In this document: positions 1-7,461 of the stretch, piece by piece | Position numbering within the stretch: position 1 is the stretch's first letter | Layout of the letters: each line of letters begins with the position of its first letter | NCBI GenBank assembly: GCA_946623755.1 | Contig: CAMORK010000017.1 | Span: forward strand, 1-41,422 | Reading direction: 5' to 3' | DNA from: an uncultured Butyrivibrio sp. | GTDB taxonomy: Bacteria > Bacillota > Clostridia > Lachnospirales > Lachnospiraceae | Length of the DNA: 41,422 nucleotides | The notes under the pieces: generated by a model | Seen by the model: only the letters and a program-made list of their open reading frames with translations | The model's database searches: none | What the model was told of the DNA's origin: nothing | Translations under genes and position numbers: made by a program

Positions 1-61
1 ACATCAAATTCTTAAGATTTACCATCGAAATTTCTTAAGATTTCTTAAGAATTTAAAAAAA

Positions 62-100
62 GGTAGAATCAGTAACTGCATGTACTAATTCTACCATTTT
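62..100. terminator. bidirectional rho-independent terminator
   Basis: The arms GGTAGAATCAGTA and TACTAATTCTACC pair over 13 bp with one mismatch around an 8-nt loop. A run of A precedes the stem and a run of T follows it, so it can stop transcription in both directions. On the minus strand it lies just after the stop of the small membrane protein gene. Confidence 0.8.
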
Positions 101-126
101 TTCGTATATCTTATTTAATTTATTGA

Positions 127-339
127 TTAAGCTGTTCTGAGAAGACCGATGGCTCCTACAATCAGCAGAATCGGCAGTGCTATAAAAGCAAATCCGTATG
201 CAACCATTCCCACAAGAATGAATGGAAGGAACACAATGTAGAACATGAATTTCATCACGCCCCAGGTTGCTTTGAATGCGAATTTAAGCAGTCCGCCGAA
301 GATCATGAAGAACAAAACAAAGAATATGATTGTCATCAT
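127..339 (-). CDS. small hydrophobic membrane protein (70 aa), function unknown
   Basis: The protein is 70 residues long and almost entirely hydrophobic. It has two likely membrane segments (about residues 3-20 and 30-67) separated by a short basic stretch (KATWGVMKF). I do not recognise a family. The gene is credible because a full-length Shine-Dalgarno (AAGGAGGTGAAC at about 344-355) sits at good distance before the ATG at 339, and a strong terminator follows the stop. A second in-frame ATG directly follows the first. The gene is separated from the helicase gene upstream by about 160 nt, so it probably has its own promoter. It could be a small envelope-stress or transporter-associated peptide, but nothing in the sequence decides this. 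Confidence 0.7.
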   Translation of the reverse strand: MMTIIFFVLFFMIFGGLLKFAFKATWGVMKFMFYIVFLPFILVGMVAYGFAFIALPILLIVGAIGLLRTA

Positions 340-500
340 ATGCGTTCACCTCCTTTTTTGTTTTCTCCAGGTTCCTATCTGTTGATATGAGTTTACTTCA
401 GACAGGCACAAACAAAAATATCCGTTTTGGAGAAAATCGGGAGGTTATTTTTCTTTTGAAGAAAATGAGTCATCAATTCCGTTTTCCCTCTCCGGATAAA

Positions 501-2660
501 CTACCTTTTTTCATCCTGATCTATCACCTTCATCCCCGTTGTAAATGCGAAAGGATACATGAATATCTTCTCGTCTCCGGAGTCAAACTGTACCGTAAAT
601 TTCGTGGGAATTTCATCGTCATCCCACCTGACATCTATGATCGTGCCCTCACCATATCTGCTCTGGCTTATCCTCTCACCTATCACAAGATTCTCAGGCA
701 CGCCCTTTTCATCCTCAACCACTTTCTTTTTCTTAAGAAGAGGCGTCGGCTTTAGCAGCATATTCGCTGCCTTTTTCTTTGGCTTCTTTTTCTCGCTCTC
801 GGGCTTTTCTTTCGTCTTACTCAGCTCAGAGACAAATATAGATGGCGAATCGGAATACTTCAGGATATACAGATTGTCTTTTGCCCTGGTCATGCCAACG
901 TAAAAGATCCTTCGCTCTTCCTCGTAGTCCTGCTTCTCCTTGGGTGTTGCCTTCTTGAAGTTTATCACCTTGCCCGGAAGCGCACCGTTTATAACATCCA
1001 TCAGATAGACGGTATCGTACTCAAGGCCCTTGCTGGAGTGGATTGTGGACAGGATAAACCTGCTCTTGTAGTTTGGCTTCTCCTCAGTAAGTGTCTGCCT
1101 CAGCACGTCGAGCCTGTTAAGGAACCCTTCGATTGTCGGCTCGTTTTTTGCAAGACACTCCAGAATAAAGAGCTTTCCCGAATCCATATTGTTATCGCTG
1201 AGATACTCACCGTACCCCATGTACTTATCAAGCCTGTTAATAGCCTTGTAGGTCGACTCGCCCGCCATGTTTCTGAAATGTGTTCTGAGCGCCCTGACGT
1301 TTCCGAGGACTCTTTTACCAAGATCTGCGTACTCAGCGGCATCCAGAATTCCTATATGCTTCTCATCGGCAATACGGCACATGTTCTCCGCATCCGGCTT
1401 TCTTAGGAACGTCTGGAACTTGAAGTAAATCTTCATGAACAGCTCCGGATCGTATGGACTTAAGCAGAACCTGAGCATGTTTACGACATCGACCACAACC
1501 CGATGAGTAAAGAAAGCCATGTCGGCGCTCTTGATCCTGTAAGGAACATTCTCACGCAGACACAGGTCCACCAAAGGAAGCACGCTCTCGTTATCGCGGT
1601 AGAGTACAGCTGTCTGAGCCGAAGCATTTCTTGCCACCTCCAGCAGATACTTGTACTGATCCCTCCTGCTGCCAAGCGTGATAAAACCGACATCCGACTG
1701 CTCATCTCTTGTGGCTCTCATATGCTTTTCGTGGCGACTGAAGTTCTTTTGAATAAAGACATCAGCAGCCTGAACAATTCCGGCACATGACCTGTAGTTC
1801 CTGTTCATCACAAGCACTTTTGCCCCGGGATGTTCTTTTTCAAAGTGCAAAAGAGCTTCCGGATAAGCTGCCCTGAATCCATATATGCTCTGGTCTTCGT
1901 CCCCGACCATAAACAGGTTCCCTCTTTCTCCGGACAAAAGAGCTATGATCATGTGCTGCACTTTCGAAGTATCCTGAGCTTCGTCGACGCATATATATCT
2001 GTATTTATCCCTGTAGAACTCCAAAAGGTCTTTTGACCCCTTGAGCATCCTGTAGGCATAGATCATCTGATCATCGTAGTCCATAAGGCTCCGGGCCTTG
2101 AGCTCTTTGTTGTAGCTCTCGTAGATCTGAAGAAGCTCAAGTCCTTCGTTCTCGCCGAGCTTTCTGATCTCATCTGCCTCAAGCATCATGTTCTTGCAGT
2201 AGGTGATAAGAGTCCTTACTGTCTTTATATCGCTCTCTGTGGGATATTCCTTCATCCCCCTCACAAATATGTCGGTCAGGATCTTGCCCGATAGCTTCTC
2301 ATCTGTAATCAGGTCAAAAGAGGTTTTCCCGATAAGTCTCCCATAGTGGCTGATTATCTTGGCGCAGATTCCATTGATGGTCCTGAATTCAAGTCTCTCG
2401 GACACATCCTCGCCAAACAGTCTTTTGAATCTGTCAGCCATATCTCTTGTAGCAGCAACCGTGTAAGTAAGCGTAAGAATGCTTTCCGGATCTATCTCTT
2501 TTACATAAAGCATGTACCCAAGCCTGTGCACAAGCACCGTTGTCTTACCGCTTCCGGGCACCGCCAGAAGAAGCACCGGTCCCTCTATAGTCCTGACAGC
2601 CGTAAGCTGTTCATCATTTAGTTTCGATCCGTATTTGTCTAAGAATTCCTGTTCTGTCAT
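501..2660 (-). CDS. UvrD/PcrA/Rep-type superfamily 1A DNA helicase
   Basis: This is an ATP-dependent 3'-5' DNA helicase of the UvrD/PcrA class, used in repair and replication restart. All helicase motifs are visible: Walker A AVPGSGKTT (residues 33-41), motif II VDEAQD, motif III GDEDQSIYGFR, NYRS, STIHSSKGLEYD and FYVGMTRAKD. The C-terminus carries a Lys-rich linker and then a Tudor-like segment (GERISQSRYGEGTIIDV...) like the PcrA tail that contacts RNA polymerase. At 719 residues it is close to PcrA length. The helicase core is somewhat divergent, so it may be a second UvrD paralogue and not the housekeeping PcrA; I therefore give no symbol. The RBS before ATG 2660 is weak (an A/G-rich run). 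The gene has its own promoter (2705-2734). Confidence 0.9.
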   Translation of the reverse strand: MTEQEFLDKYGSKLNDEQLTAVRTIEGPVLLLAVPGSGKTTVLVHRLGYMLYVKEIDPESILTLTYTVAATRDMADRFKRLFGEDVSERLEFRTINGICAKIISHYGRLIGKTSFDLITDEKLSGKILTDIFVRGMKEYPTESDIKTVRTLITYCKNMMLEADEIRKLGENEGLELLQIYESYNKELKARSLMDYDDQMIYAYRMLKGSKDLLEFYRDKYRYICVDEAQDTSKVQHMIIALLSGERGNLFMVGDEDQSIYGFRAAYPEALLHFEKEHPGAKVLVMNRNYRSCAGIVQAADVFIQKNFSRHEKHMRATRDEQSDVGFITLGSRRDQYKYLLEVARNASAQTAVLYRDNESVLPLVDLCLRENVPYRIKSADMAFFTHRVVVDVVNMLRFCLSPYDPELFMKIYFKFQTFLRKPDAENMCRIADEKHIGILDAAEYADLGKRVLGNVRALRTHFRNMAGESTYKAINRLDKYMGYGEYLSDNNMDSGKLFILECLAKNEPTIEGFLNRLDVLRQTLTEEKPNYKSRFILSTIHSSKGLEYDTVYLMDVINGALPGKVINFKKATPKEKQDYEEERRIFYVGMTRAKDNLYILKYSDSPSIFVSELSKTKEKPESEKKKPKKKAANMLLKPTPLLKKKKVVEDEKGVPENLVIGERISQSRYGEGTIIDVRWDDDEIPTKFTVQFDSGDEKIFMYPFAFTTGMKVIDQDEKR

Positions 2661-2704
2661 TTTCTTTTTCTAAATCTCTTTCCCCCGTGTCAAAACACTT
2701 AAAG

Positions 2705-2734
2705 AGTATACCTTATCACTACCGAGAAATCCAA
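2705..2734 (-). promoter_or_regulatory. sigma-A type promoter of the helicase gene
   Basis: On the minus strand, TTGGAT (2734-2729), an 18-nt spacer and TATACT (2710-2705) lie about 45 nt upstream of the helicase ATG. The 74-bp repeat array begins just upstream of the -35. Confidence 0.5.
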
Positions 2735-2753
2735 TTAAAAAACCGGCAAAGAC

Positions 2754-3049
2754 TCTCTTGCCGCAATTTGTGGCAGAAGTGAGGGTTCACGTCCTCGGGA
2801 CATGAAAAATGCAGGCACAAGGAGGTATCTCTTACCGGAATCTGTGGCAAAAGTAAAGGTTTGCGTCCTCGGGACATGAAATATGCAGGCACAAGGAGGT
2901 ATCTCTTGCCAGAATCTGTGGCAAAAATGGAGGTTCACGTCCTCGGGACATGAAATATGCAGGCACAAGGAGGTATCTCTTGCCAGAATCTGTGGCAAAA
3001 GTGGAGGTTTGCGTCCTCGGGACATGAAAAAAGCAAGCATAAGGGGGGA
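2754..3049. repeat. four tandem copies of a 74-bp repeat, with a degenerate fifth
   Basis: Units start at 2754, 2828, 2902 and 2976 (TCTCTTGCC...), an exact period of 74 bp. A decayed fifth start (TCCATTGCCGGAA) begins at 3050. Each unit holds two dyads, TTGCCA-N7-TGGCAA (perfect in units 3 and 4) and GTCC-TCG-GGAC, followed by ATGCAGGCACAAGGAGGTA. Units 3 and 4 are the most alike; units 1 and 2 differ from them at several positions. Because 74 is not a multiple of three, no reading frame repeats through the array, which argues against coding. Confidence 0.95.
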
Positions 3050-3121
3050 TCCATTGCCGGAAATTGAAAGGCCCTAAATATCTGGTGCTGCATAACAGCC
3101 AACATCCGAGCCAATATCTTC

Positions 3122-3273
3122 CTTCATGACCCGCTTAGTGACAAAAAATGCCTGAACAACTGAATATCAATGGCACCATGGAATACCGCAGCACGCTTTT
3201 GCGAGGATATGCCGCGAAAGGCCATTGATATTCAGTTGCCCGGGCATACAATCCTAAGCAGCGAGTCATGAAG
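3122..3273. repeat. 152-bp foldback (long imperfect inverted repeat), possible MITE or structured RNA
   Basis: Outer arms CTTCATGACCCGCTTAG (3122-3138) and its partner at 3254-3273 (CTAAGC...GAGTCATGAAG) pair with a small bulge. Inner arms CAACTGAATATCAATGGC (3157-3174) and GCCATTGATATTCAGTTG (3221-3238) are a perfect 18-bp match, extended imperfectly to 3148 and 3247. The 46-nt loop holds a further small hairpin (CGCTTTTGCG). Nothing codes here. The element abuts the GAGTCA repeat at 3275. Confidence 0.85.
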
Positions 3274-3274
3274 A

Positions 3275-3305
3275 GTGAGTCAACAGAACCGTCCCCTTGA
3301 CTCAC
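3275..3305. repeat. dispersed GAGTCA/GGGGACG palindromic element, copy 1 (overlaps the apbE stop)
   Basis: The arms are GTGAGTCAA (3275-3283) and TTGACTCAC (3297-3305), enclosing CAGAACCGTCCCC. It belongs to the same family as the copies near 11843, 30698 and 37339. On the minus strand the TGA stop of apbE (3304-3302) lies inside the repeat arm, so the insertion or expansion of the element set the end of that gene. Confidence 0.85.
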
Positions 3306-4408
3306 CTTGTCACCACATGAAGCGGCAGGTCGTAGTATTCGGAGGAAAGCACAAACTTATCTGCAATGCCTTCCGTCACGTAGACTTCCCTGTCCTCAGT
3401 CACGAATATTGCCTCAAAATCATCAGATCTCTTATACTCTTCAACAGCCTTATCCAAACCCTCCACAAAAAGCGCAGTAGACAGTCCGTCGCACAACAGT
3501 CCATCGCGTCCTACAATCGTCACAGATACAAGGCCGCTCTCAGCAGGCTTGCCGGTGGTGGGGTTTAAGATATGCCAGTATCTCTTGCCGTTTTCCTCAA
3601 AGTATCTCTCATATCCGCCGGATGTAATTATTGCCACATCATCAGCATCAATTACACCTATCATCCCAGATGCACTGTCAGGAAACGGGCTCTTGATAGC
3701 CACCTTCCACGGGTCTTTGCCTGACTTGCTGCCGATGCACTGCACATTTCCTCCAAGATTTATGAGTGCATGCTCGACGCCTTTTTCGCGAAGCATGTCT
3801 GACACCGCGGTCCCGGTGTATCCCTTAGCCACACTGCCAAGATCAAGCTCCATACCATCCGGGAGGATGACATGCGCCCCACTGCCTGTATCTGCTTCGT
3901 CTTCTGAATCCGGTGATACCCCCCGTTCCAGAACGACCTTTCTGTAACCGACGCTGTACAGCAGCTCAGCCAGCTCACCATCAGACGGAACCCGATATTC
4001 ACCTGTCGTAAATCCCCAGGCCCTCAGCACAGGATAGATTGTAATATCCAATGCCCCGCCTGTTCTCTCGCACACATCCAACGCCCGCTCCAGTATATTT
4101 CCAACTTCATTAGAGAGCTTTCCCTCTCCGTTTTCATTGACCTTTGCTATCTCGCTTGCAGAATCTGTAACCGACAGTTCTTTTTCAAGGCGTCTTATGT
4201 ACTCCTCCGCCTCCGGCGTGTAGTCCTTCTTGCCGGCAATCTGCAGTTCCATGACTGTGTCCATGGCAAAAATGGTAGAGGTATAAATCTTCTCCCCCGG
4301 AAAAGCACAGCCCCAGGCAAGCACAGACAAAAGACTGCTCGCAGCCAGTGCCAATACTACCCTGGGGTATATTTTCATTTTTGGTCTTCTATTAAAAAAA
4401 AGTCGCAT
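3302..4408 (-). CDS. apbE: FAD:protein FMN transferase, ApbE family lipoprotein
   Basis: ApbE enzymes transfer FMN from FAD to a Thr/Ser of target proteins (for example Rnf/Nqr subunits or extracellular flavoproteins) on the outer face of the membrane. A lipoprotein signal ends in LSVLAWGC near residue 34. Family hallmarks follow: TIFAMDTVMELQI, the GGALDITIYPVLRAWGF block, LDLGSVAKGYTGTAVSD, ALINLGGNVQCIG and the TSGGYERYFEENGKRYWHI/LNPTTGKPAESG region of the active site. The length (about 358-368 aa) is normal. A start at Met 11 (position 4378) would give a cleaner signal peptide (MKIYPRVV...), so the start is uncertain. The gene begins 6 nt after the larE stop and is the last gene of the metN operon. 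The stop codon lies in a repeat element. Confidence 0.93.
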   Translation of the reverse strand: MRLFFNRRPKMKIYPRVVLALAASSLLSVLAWGCAFPGEKIYTSTIFAMDTVMELQIAGKKDYTPEAEEYIRRLEKELSVTDSASEIAKVNENGEGKLSNEVGNILERALDVCERTGGALDITIYPVLRAWGFTTGEYRVPSDGELAELLYSVGYRKVVLERGVSPDSEDEADTGSGAHVILPDGMELDLGSVAKGYTGTAVSDMLREKGVEHALINLGGNVQCIGSKSGKDPWKVAIKSPFPDSASGMIGVIDADDVAIITSGGYERYFEENGKRYWHILNPTTGKPAESGLVSVTIVGRDGLLCDGLSTALFVEGLDKAVEEYKRSDDFEAIFVTEDREVYVTEGIADKFVLSSEYYDLPLHVVTR

Positions 4409-4414
4409 AATAGC

Positions 4415-5248
4415 TTATTTCAAAACTTCATTAAGGCTTCCTGTGCGGTATCCCTTGAGATCCAGAGACACATACGCAAAACCCATCTCATGAAGCTTAT
4501 CATTTATCTCCTCACGAACTGAAGGCGCAAGCGCCTTATCAATATCCTCAGGCAAAAGCTCTATCCTGGCCAGTGGCGCACCGCTTCCGTGAACCCTTAC
4601 CCTGAACTGCCTGTATCCTTTATTCAAAAGAAACTGCTCCGCCTCATCAACCATACGAAGCTTCTCATTTGTAAGCATCTCTCCATAGGGAATTCTGCTG
4701 GCAAGGCAGGCAAAAGACGGTTTGTTCCAGGTTGGAAGATCAAATTCTTTGGACAAGTCCCTGATATCCTGCTTTTTAAGTCCTGCTGCCCTGAGAGGAC
4801 TCTTTACGCTAAGCTCAGCAATGGCTTTCATCCCCGGCCTGTAGTCACCTTCGTCATCCACGTTGGATCCTTCAACTACTTCAGAAAGTCCTTCTCTTAT
4901 TGCTGTATCAATAAATCCCTGAAACAGTGCCTTCTTGCAAAGATAGCATCTGTCCTTGGGGTTTTCTGCCACACCATCGATTGCCAGAACATCAACCTCT
5001 GCTACCAGATGTTTTACTCCGATTCTCTCACAAAACTGTCTGGCCTCAGTTACTTCTCTCTCCGGCACAAAGCAGGAGCTTGCAGTAAGTGCCACCGCCC
5101 TGTCTCCCAGCGCTTCTCTTGCAGCATGCAAAAGAAATGTGGAATCCACTCCACTTGAAAAGGCAACAGCCACACTGCCGTAGCCCTTAAGTATTTCCAA
5201 AAGTTTATCGTACTTTTCCTTTAATTCATTATTCATAACATGTACCAT
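4415..5248 (-). CDS. larE: LarE-family ATP-dependent sulfur transferase
   Basis: LarE adenylates pyridinium biscarboxylate mononucleotide and inserts sulfur during synthesis of the nickel-pincer nucleotide cofactor of lactate racemase. The N-terminal PP-loop SSGVDSTFLL (about residues 31-40) binds ATP. A Cys-x2-Cys (RCYLCKKALF) and the later KPSFACLASRIPYG segment hold three cysteines. The last lies where the sacrificial sulfur-donor Cys of LarE is found, but three cysteines would also suit the Fe-S variant described for some LarE proteins; I cannot decide. The length, 277 aa, is normal. The start overlaps the stop of the HAD gene by one base (TAATG). No larA, larB or larC is visible in the window, so the acceptor pathway is unclear. 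The upstream ZIP transporter could supply metal, which is only inference. Confidence 0.88.
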   Translation of the reverse strand: MVHVMNNELKEKYDKLLEILKGYGSVAVAFSSGVDSTFLLHAAREALGDRAVALTASSCFVPEREVTEARQFCERIGVKHLVAEVDVLAIDGVAENPKDRCYLCKKALFQGFIDTAIREGLSEVVEGSNVDDEGDYRPGMKAIAELSVKSPLRAAGLKKQDIRDLSKEFDLPTWNKPSFACLASRIPYGEMLTNEKLRMVDEAEQFLLNKGYRQFRVRVHGSGAPLARIELLPEDIDKALAPSVREEINDKLHEMGFAYVSLDLKGYRTGSLNEVLK

Positions 5249-5904
5249 TACTCGCCTTGCAGATACCTGATCACATCAGGAAGACTCTCCTTGACAGTCT
5301 CCACTAGATTCTTCATCTCATCATTGGCAGGAAGAAGGTCCGGAACCATGATTGGGCGAAGTCTGCCGCCCGCAGCCGACCTTACACCATTGTATGAGTC
5401 CTCGATGGCATAACATCTCTCAGGTGCGACGCCTATCTTCTCACATGCCAAAAGATATATCTCCGGGTCAGGTTTACTTCTCGTAACCACGTCCCCTGTC
5501 ACAAGCTCATCAAAAAAGTGAAGGACTCCTGCATCCCGAAGCTCAGCTTCCACCACAGGTCTTCTTGTTGATGAAGCCAGCGCTATCTTTTTGCCGCTGT
5601 CTTTAAGGAAAGTCAGGATCTCTTTTACCCCGCTCTTCATTGGAAGCTTGCCGCCGTCGTACTTCTCATGAAAGATAACGGAAGCTTCCTTGGCGTACTC
5701 GTCATACGGAAAATCCTCTCCATAGTAGCGAAGCATTATCTGTTTGGTCTCTCTGTCATTAACTCCGGTGCAGGCCAAAAACGCCTCTGTTATATCTCCC
5801 AGATCGTGTCTGTCCGCAACAACGTACCAGCTCTCAAGCACGGCTCTCTCAGAATCGAAGATAACTCCGTCCATATCGAAAACCACTGCATCAAAATCTC
5901 TCAT
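5248..5904 (-). CDS. HAD-superfamily hydrolase, beta-phosphoglucomutase-like
   Basis: This is a cytoplasmic phosphatase or phosphomutase of HAD subfamily IA. Motif I is DMDGVIFDSE (about residues 9-18) with the nucleophile and acid Asp; motif II is ALASSTRRP; motif III/IV is RSKPDPEIYL...CYAIEDSYNGVRSA. The helical cap lies between motifs I and II. The substrate cannot be read from sequence; small sugar phosphates or nucleotides are typical. A clear GGAGG precedes ATG 5904. It is 28 nt downstream of the ZIP gene and its stop overlaps the larE start, so it is translationally coupled to larE. Confidence 0.9.
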   Translation of the reverse strand: MRDFDAVVFDMDGVIFDSERAVLESWYVVADRHDLGDITEAFLACTGVNDRETKQIMLRYYGEDFPYDEYAKEASVIFHEKYDGGKLPMKSGVKEILTFLKDSGKKIALASSTRRPVVEAELRDAGVLHFFDELVTGDVVTRSKPDPEIYLLACEKIGVAPERCYAIEDSYNGVRSAAGGRLRPIMVPDLLPANDEMKNLVETVKESLPDVIRYLQGE

Positions 5905-5932
5905 TAAATTCCTCCAACAAACTCATCTCACA

Positions 5933-6715
5933 TTATCCCAAAGCCACATCCAGGGCCATCATAAGCGTAAATCCAAGCGCAAACATGATTACACCGATGT
6001 TGGAATGCTCACCCTCAGACATCTCAGGGATAAGCTCCTCTACTACGACGTACATCATGGCACCTGCAGCAAAACTCAGAAGATACGGCATTGCAGGGAC
6101 AATGAGTCTTGCCGCAAATATCGTAAGCAGCGCTCCGATCGGCTCTACCGCACCGGACAAGGCTCCGTCCATAAATGCACCAAACTTGGTTTTTCCTTTT
6201 GAGTGAAGAGGCATGGATATGATCGCTCCCTCGGGGAAGTTCTGAATTGCAATACCAAGAGCCAGCGCCAGTGCCCCGCCTGCAGTCACAGGTGCGCTTC
6301 CGGATATCCATCCCGCAAATACAACACCTACAGCCATACCTTCAGGTATGTTGTGAAGTGTAACTGCCAGTACCATCATTGTGGTCTTTTGCAGCTTGGA
6401 CTTGGGACCTTCTGCCTTCTCAGCATTCATGTGCAGATGCGGTATCACGCAGTCCAAAAACAGCAGGAACAGTATTCCTATCCAAAAACCCACAGCAGCA
6501 GGTACAAAAGACAGTGTTCCCATGCCTTCTGCCTGTTCCAGTGCAGGAACAATAAGGCTCCATATGGATGCTGCCACCATGACTCCGCTGGCAAATCCCG
6601 TCAGAGCTCTCTGCACCTGACCGTCAAGTTCCTTTTTCATAAAGAAAACCATAGCCGATCCCAGTACCGTTCCGGCAAAAGGGATCAGTATTCCAAGCCA
6701 GATATTAATGCTCAT
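5933..6715 (-). CDS. ZIP family divalent metal transporter (GufA-like)
   Basis: This membrane transporter probably moves Zn2+ or another divalent metal into the cytoplasm. About eight membrane segments are seen. The two signature metal-site helices are intact: HNIPEGMAVG (TM4) and IQNFPEGAIIS (TM5), together with the VVVEELIPE helix. A short His-containing cytoplasmic loop (PHLHMNAEKAEG) follows TM3. I chose ATG 6715 because AAAAGGAGGTG lies 8 nt before it; a longer reading would start from a TTG upstream of this RBS. It sits between metI and the HAD gene with gaps of 54 and 28 nt, so metal uptake is co-transcribed with methionine uptake. Confidence 0.9.
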   Translation of the reverse strand: MSINIWLGILIPFAGTVLGSAMVFFMKKELDGQVQRALTGFASGVMVAASIWSLIVPALEQAEGMGTLSFVPAAVGFWIGILFLLFLDCVIPHLHMNAEKAEGPKSKLQKTTMMVLAVTLHNIPEGMAVGVVFAGWISGSAPVTAGGALALALGIAIQNFPEGAIISMPLHSKGKTKFGAFMDGALSGAVEPIGALLTIFAARLIVPAMPYLLSFAAGAMMYVVVEELIPEMSEGEHSNIGVIMFALGFTLMMALDVALG

Positions 6716-6769
6716 AAGCTGCACCTCCTTTTGAGATTGCAAAAATGATCCATCAGAATCATCTATCCA

Positions 6770-7432
6770 TCAGCTCATCTTCTTGTACATCAGATTTCCA
6801 AGTGCCTGAACAGCCTGAACGAAGATGATCAGGATTGCCGAGCATACGATCAGGTACTCAGTCTTGTACTGCTGATAACCATAGCGGATAGCGATATCGC
6901 CGACGCCACCGCCTCCGACTGTTCCTGCCATAGCTGAATACCCAACAAGTGAAATTATAAGAAGTACGATTCCGTTTAACATTCTCGGAATAGACTCTTT
7001 TACATAAACTCTCATAAGTATCTGGAAATTTGAAGCTCCAAAAGATCTTGCTGCCTCAATAACTCCGGGATTGGTCTCGCGAAGAGAAGTCTCAAAAACC
7101 CTTGCGATAAAAGGAATTGCAGATACTGTAAGCGGAACGATGGCTGCTGTTGTTCCGATTGACTTGCCCACAAGAGCTCTTGTGAAAGGAATCAGGATAA
7201 CCAGCAGGATAATGAACGGAAAGCTTCTGAACACATTGACGATGAAGCTCAGTATTCCGTAAACAACCTTGTTCGGCTTAAGTCCTCCGGGTGCTGTAAG
7301 TGTAAGTATAACCGCCGGAATAAATCCAAGTATTACTGAGAAAAGCGTTGACCAGAAAACCATGACAAGGGTCTTCCAGAACGCCTGCAGAATTATTGGA
7401 TAAATGGCGGGATTAAGTATTTGTTCTAACAT
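6770..7432 (-). CDS. metI: methionine ABC transporter permease MetI
   Basis: MetI is the membrane subunit of the D/L-methionine importer. The 220-residue protein has five to six membrane segments and the EAA loop for contact with MetN (GVIEAARSFGASNFQILMRV). The C-terminal GYSAMAGTVGGGGVGDIAIRYGYQQY stretch is very characteristic of MetI. The RBS GGAGG is 8 nt before ATG 7432. It follows metN by 29 nt and precedes the ZIP gene. Confidence 0.95.
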   Translation of the reverse strand: MLEQILNPAIYPIILQAFWKTLVMVFWSTLFSVILGFIPAVILTLTAPGGLKPNKVVYGILSFIVNVFRSFPFIILLVILIPFTRALVGKSIGTTAAIVPLTVSAIPFIARVFETSLRETNPGVIEAARSFGASNFQILMRVYVKESIPRMLNGIVLLIISLVGYSAMAGTVGGGGVGDIAIRYGYQQYKTEYLIVCSAILIIFVQAVQALGNLMYKKMS

Positions 7433-7461
7433 CTGTATTTCCTCCGAAATGAGTTACTCTC

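Noticed and set aside
330..755. Plus-strand open frame opposite the helicase 3' end
   Set aside because: It has no RBS, is antisense to a clear gene and has biased composition.
2735..3040. A 101-aa open frame on the minus strand across the tandem repeats
   Set aside because: The frame arises from the repeat array, the period is not a multiple of three, and there is no RBS.
2754..3060. The 74-bp tandem repeats as a CRISPR array
   Set aside because: The whole 74-bp unit repeats without unique spacers, and there are no cas genes.
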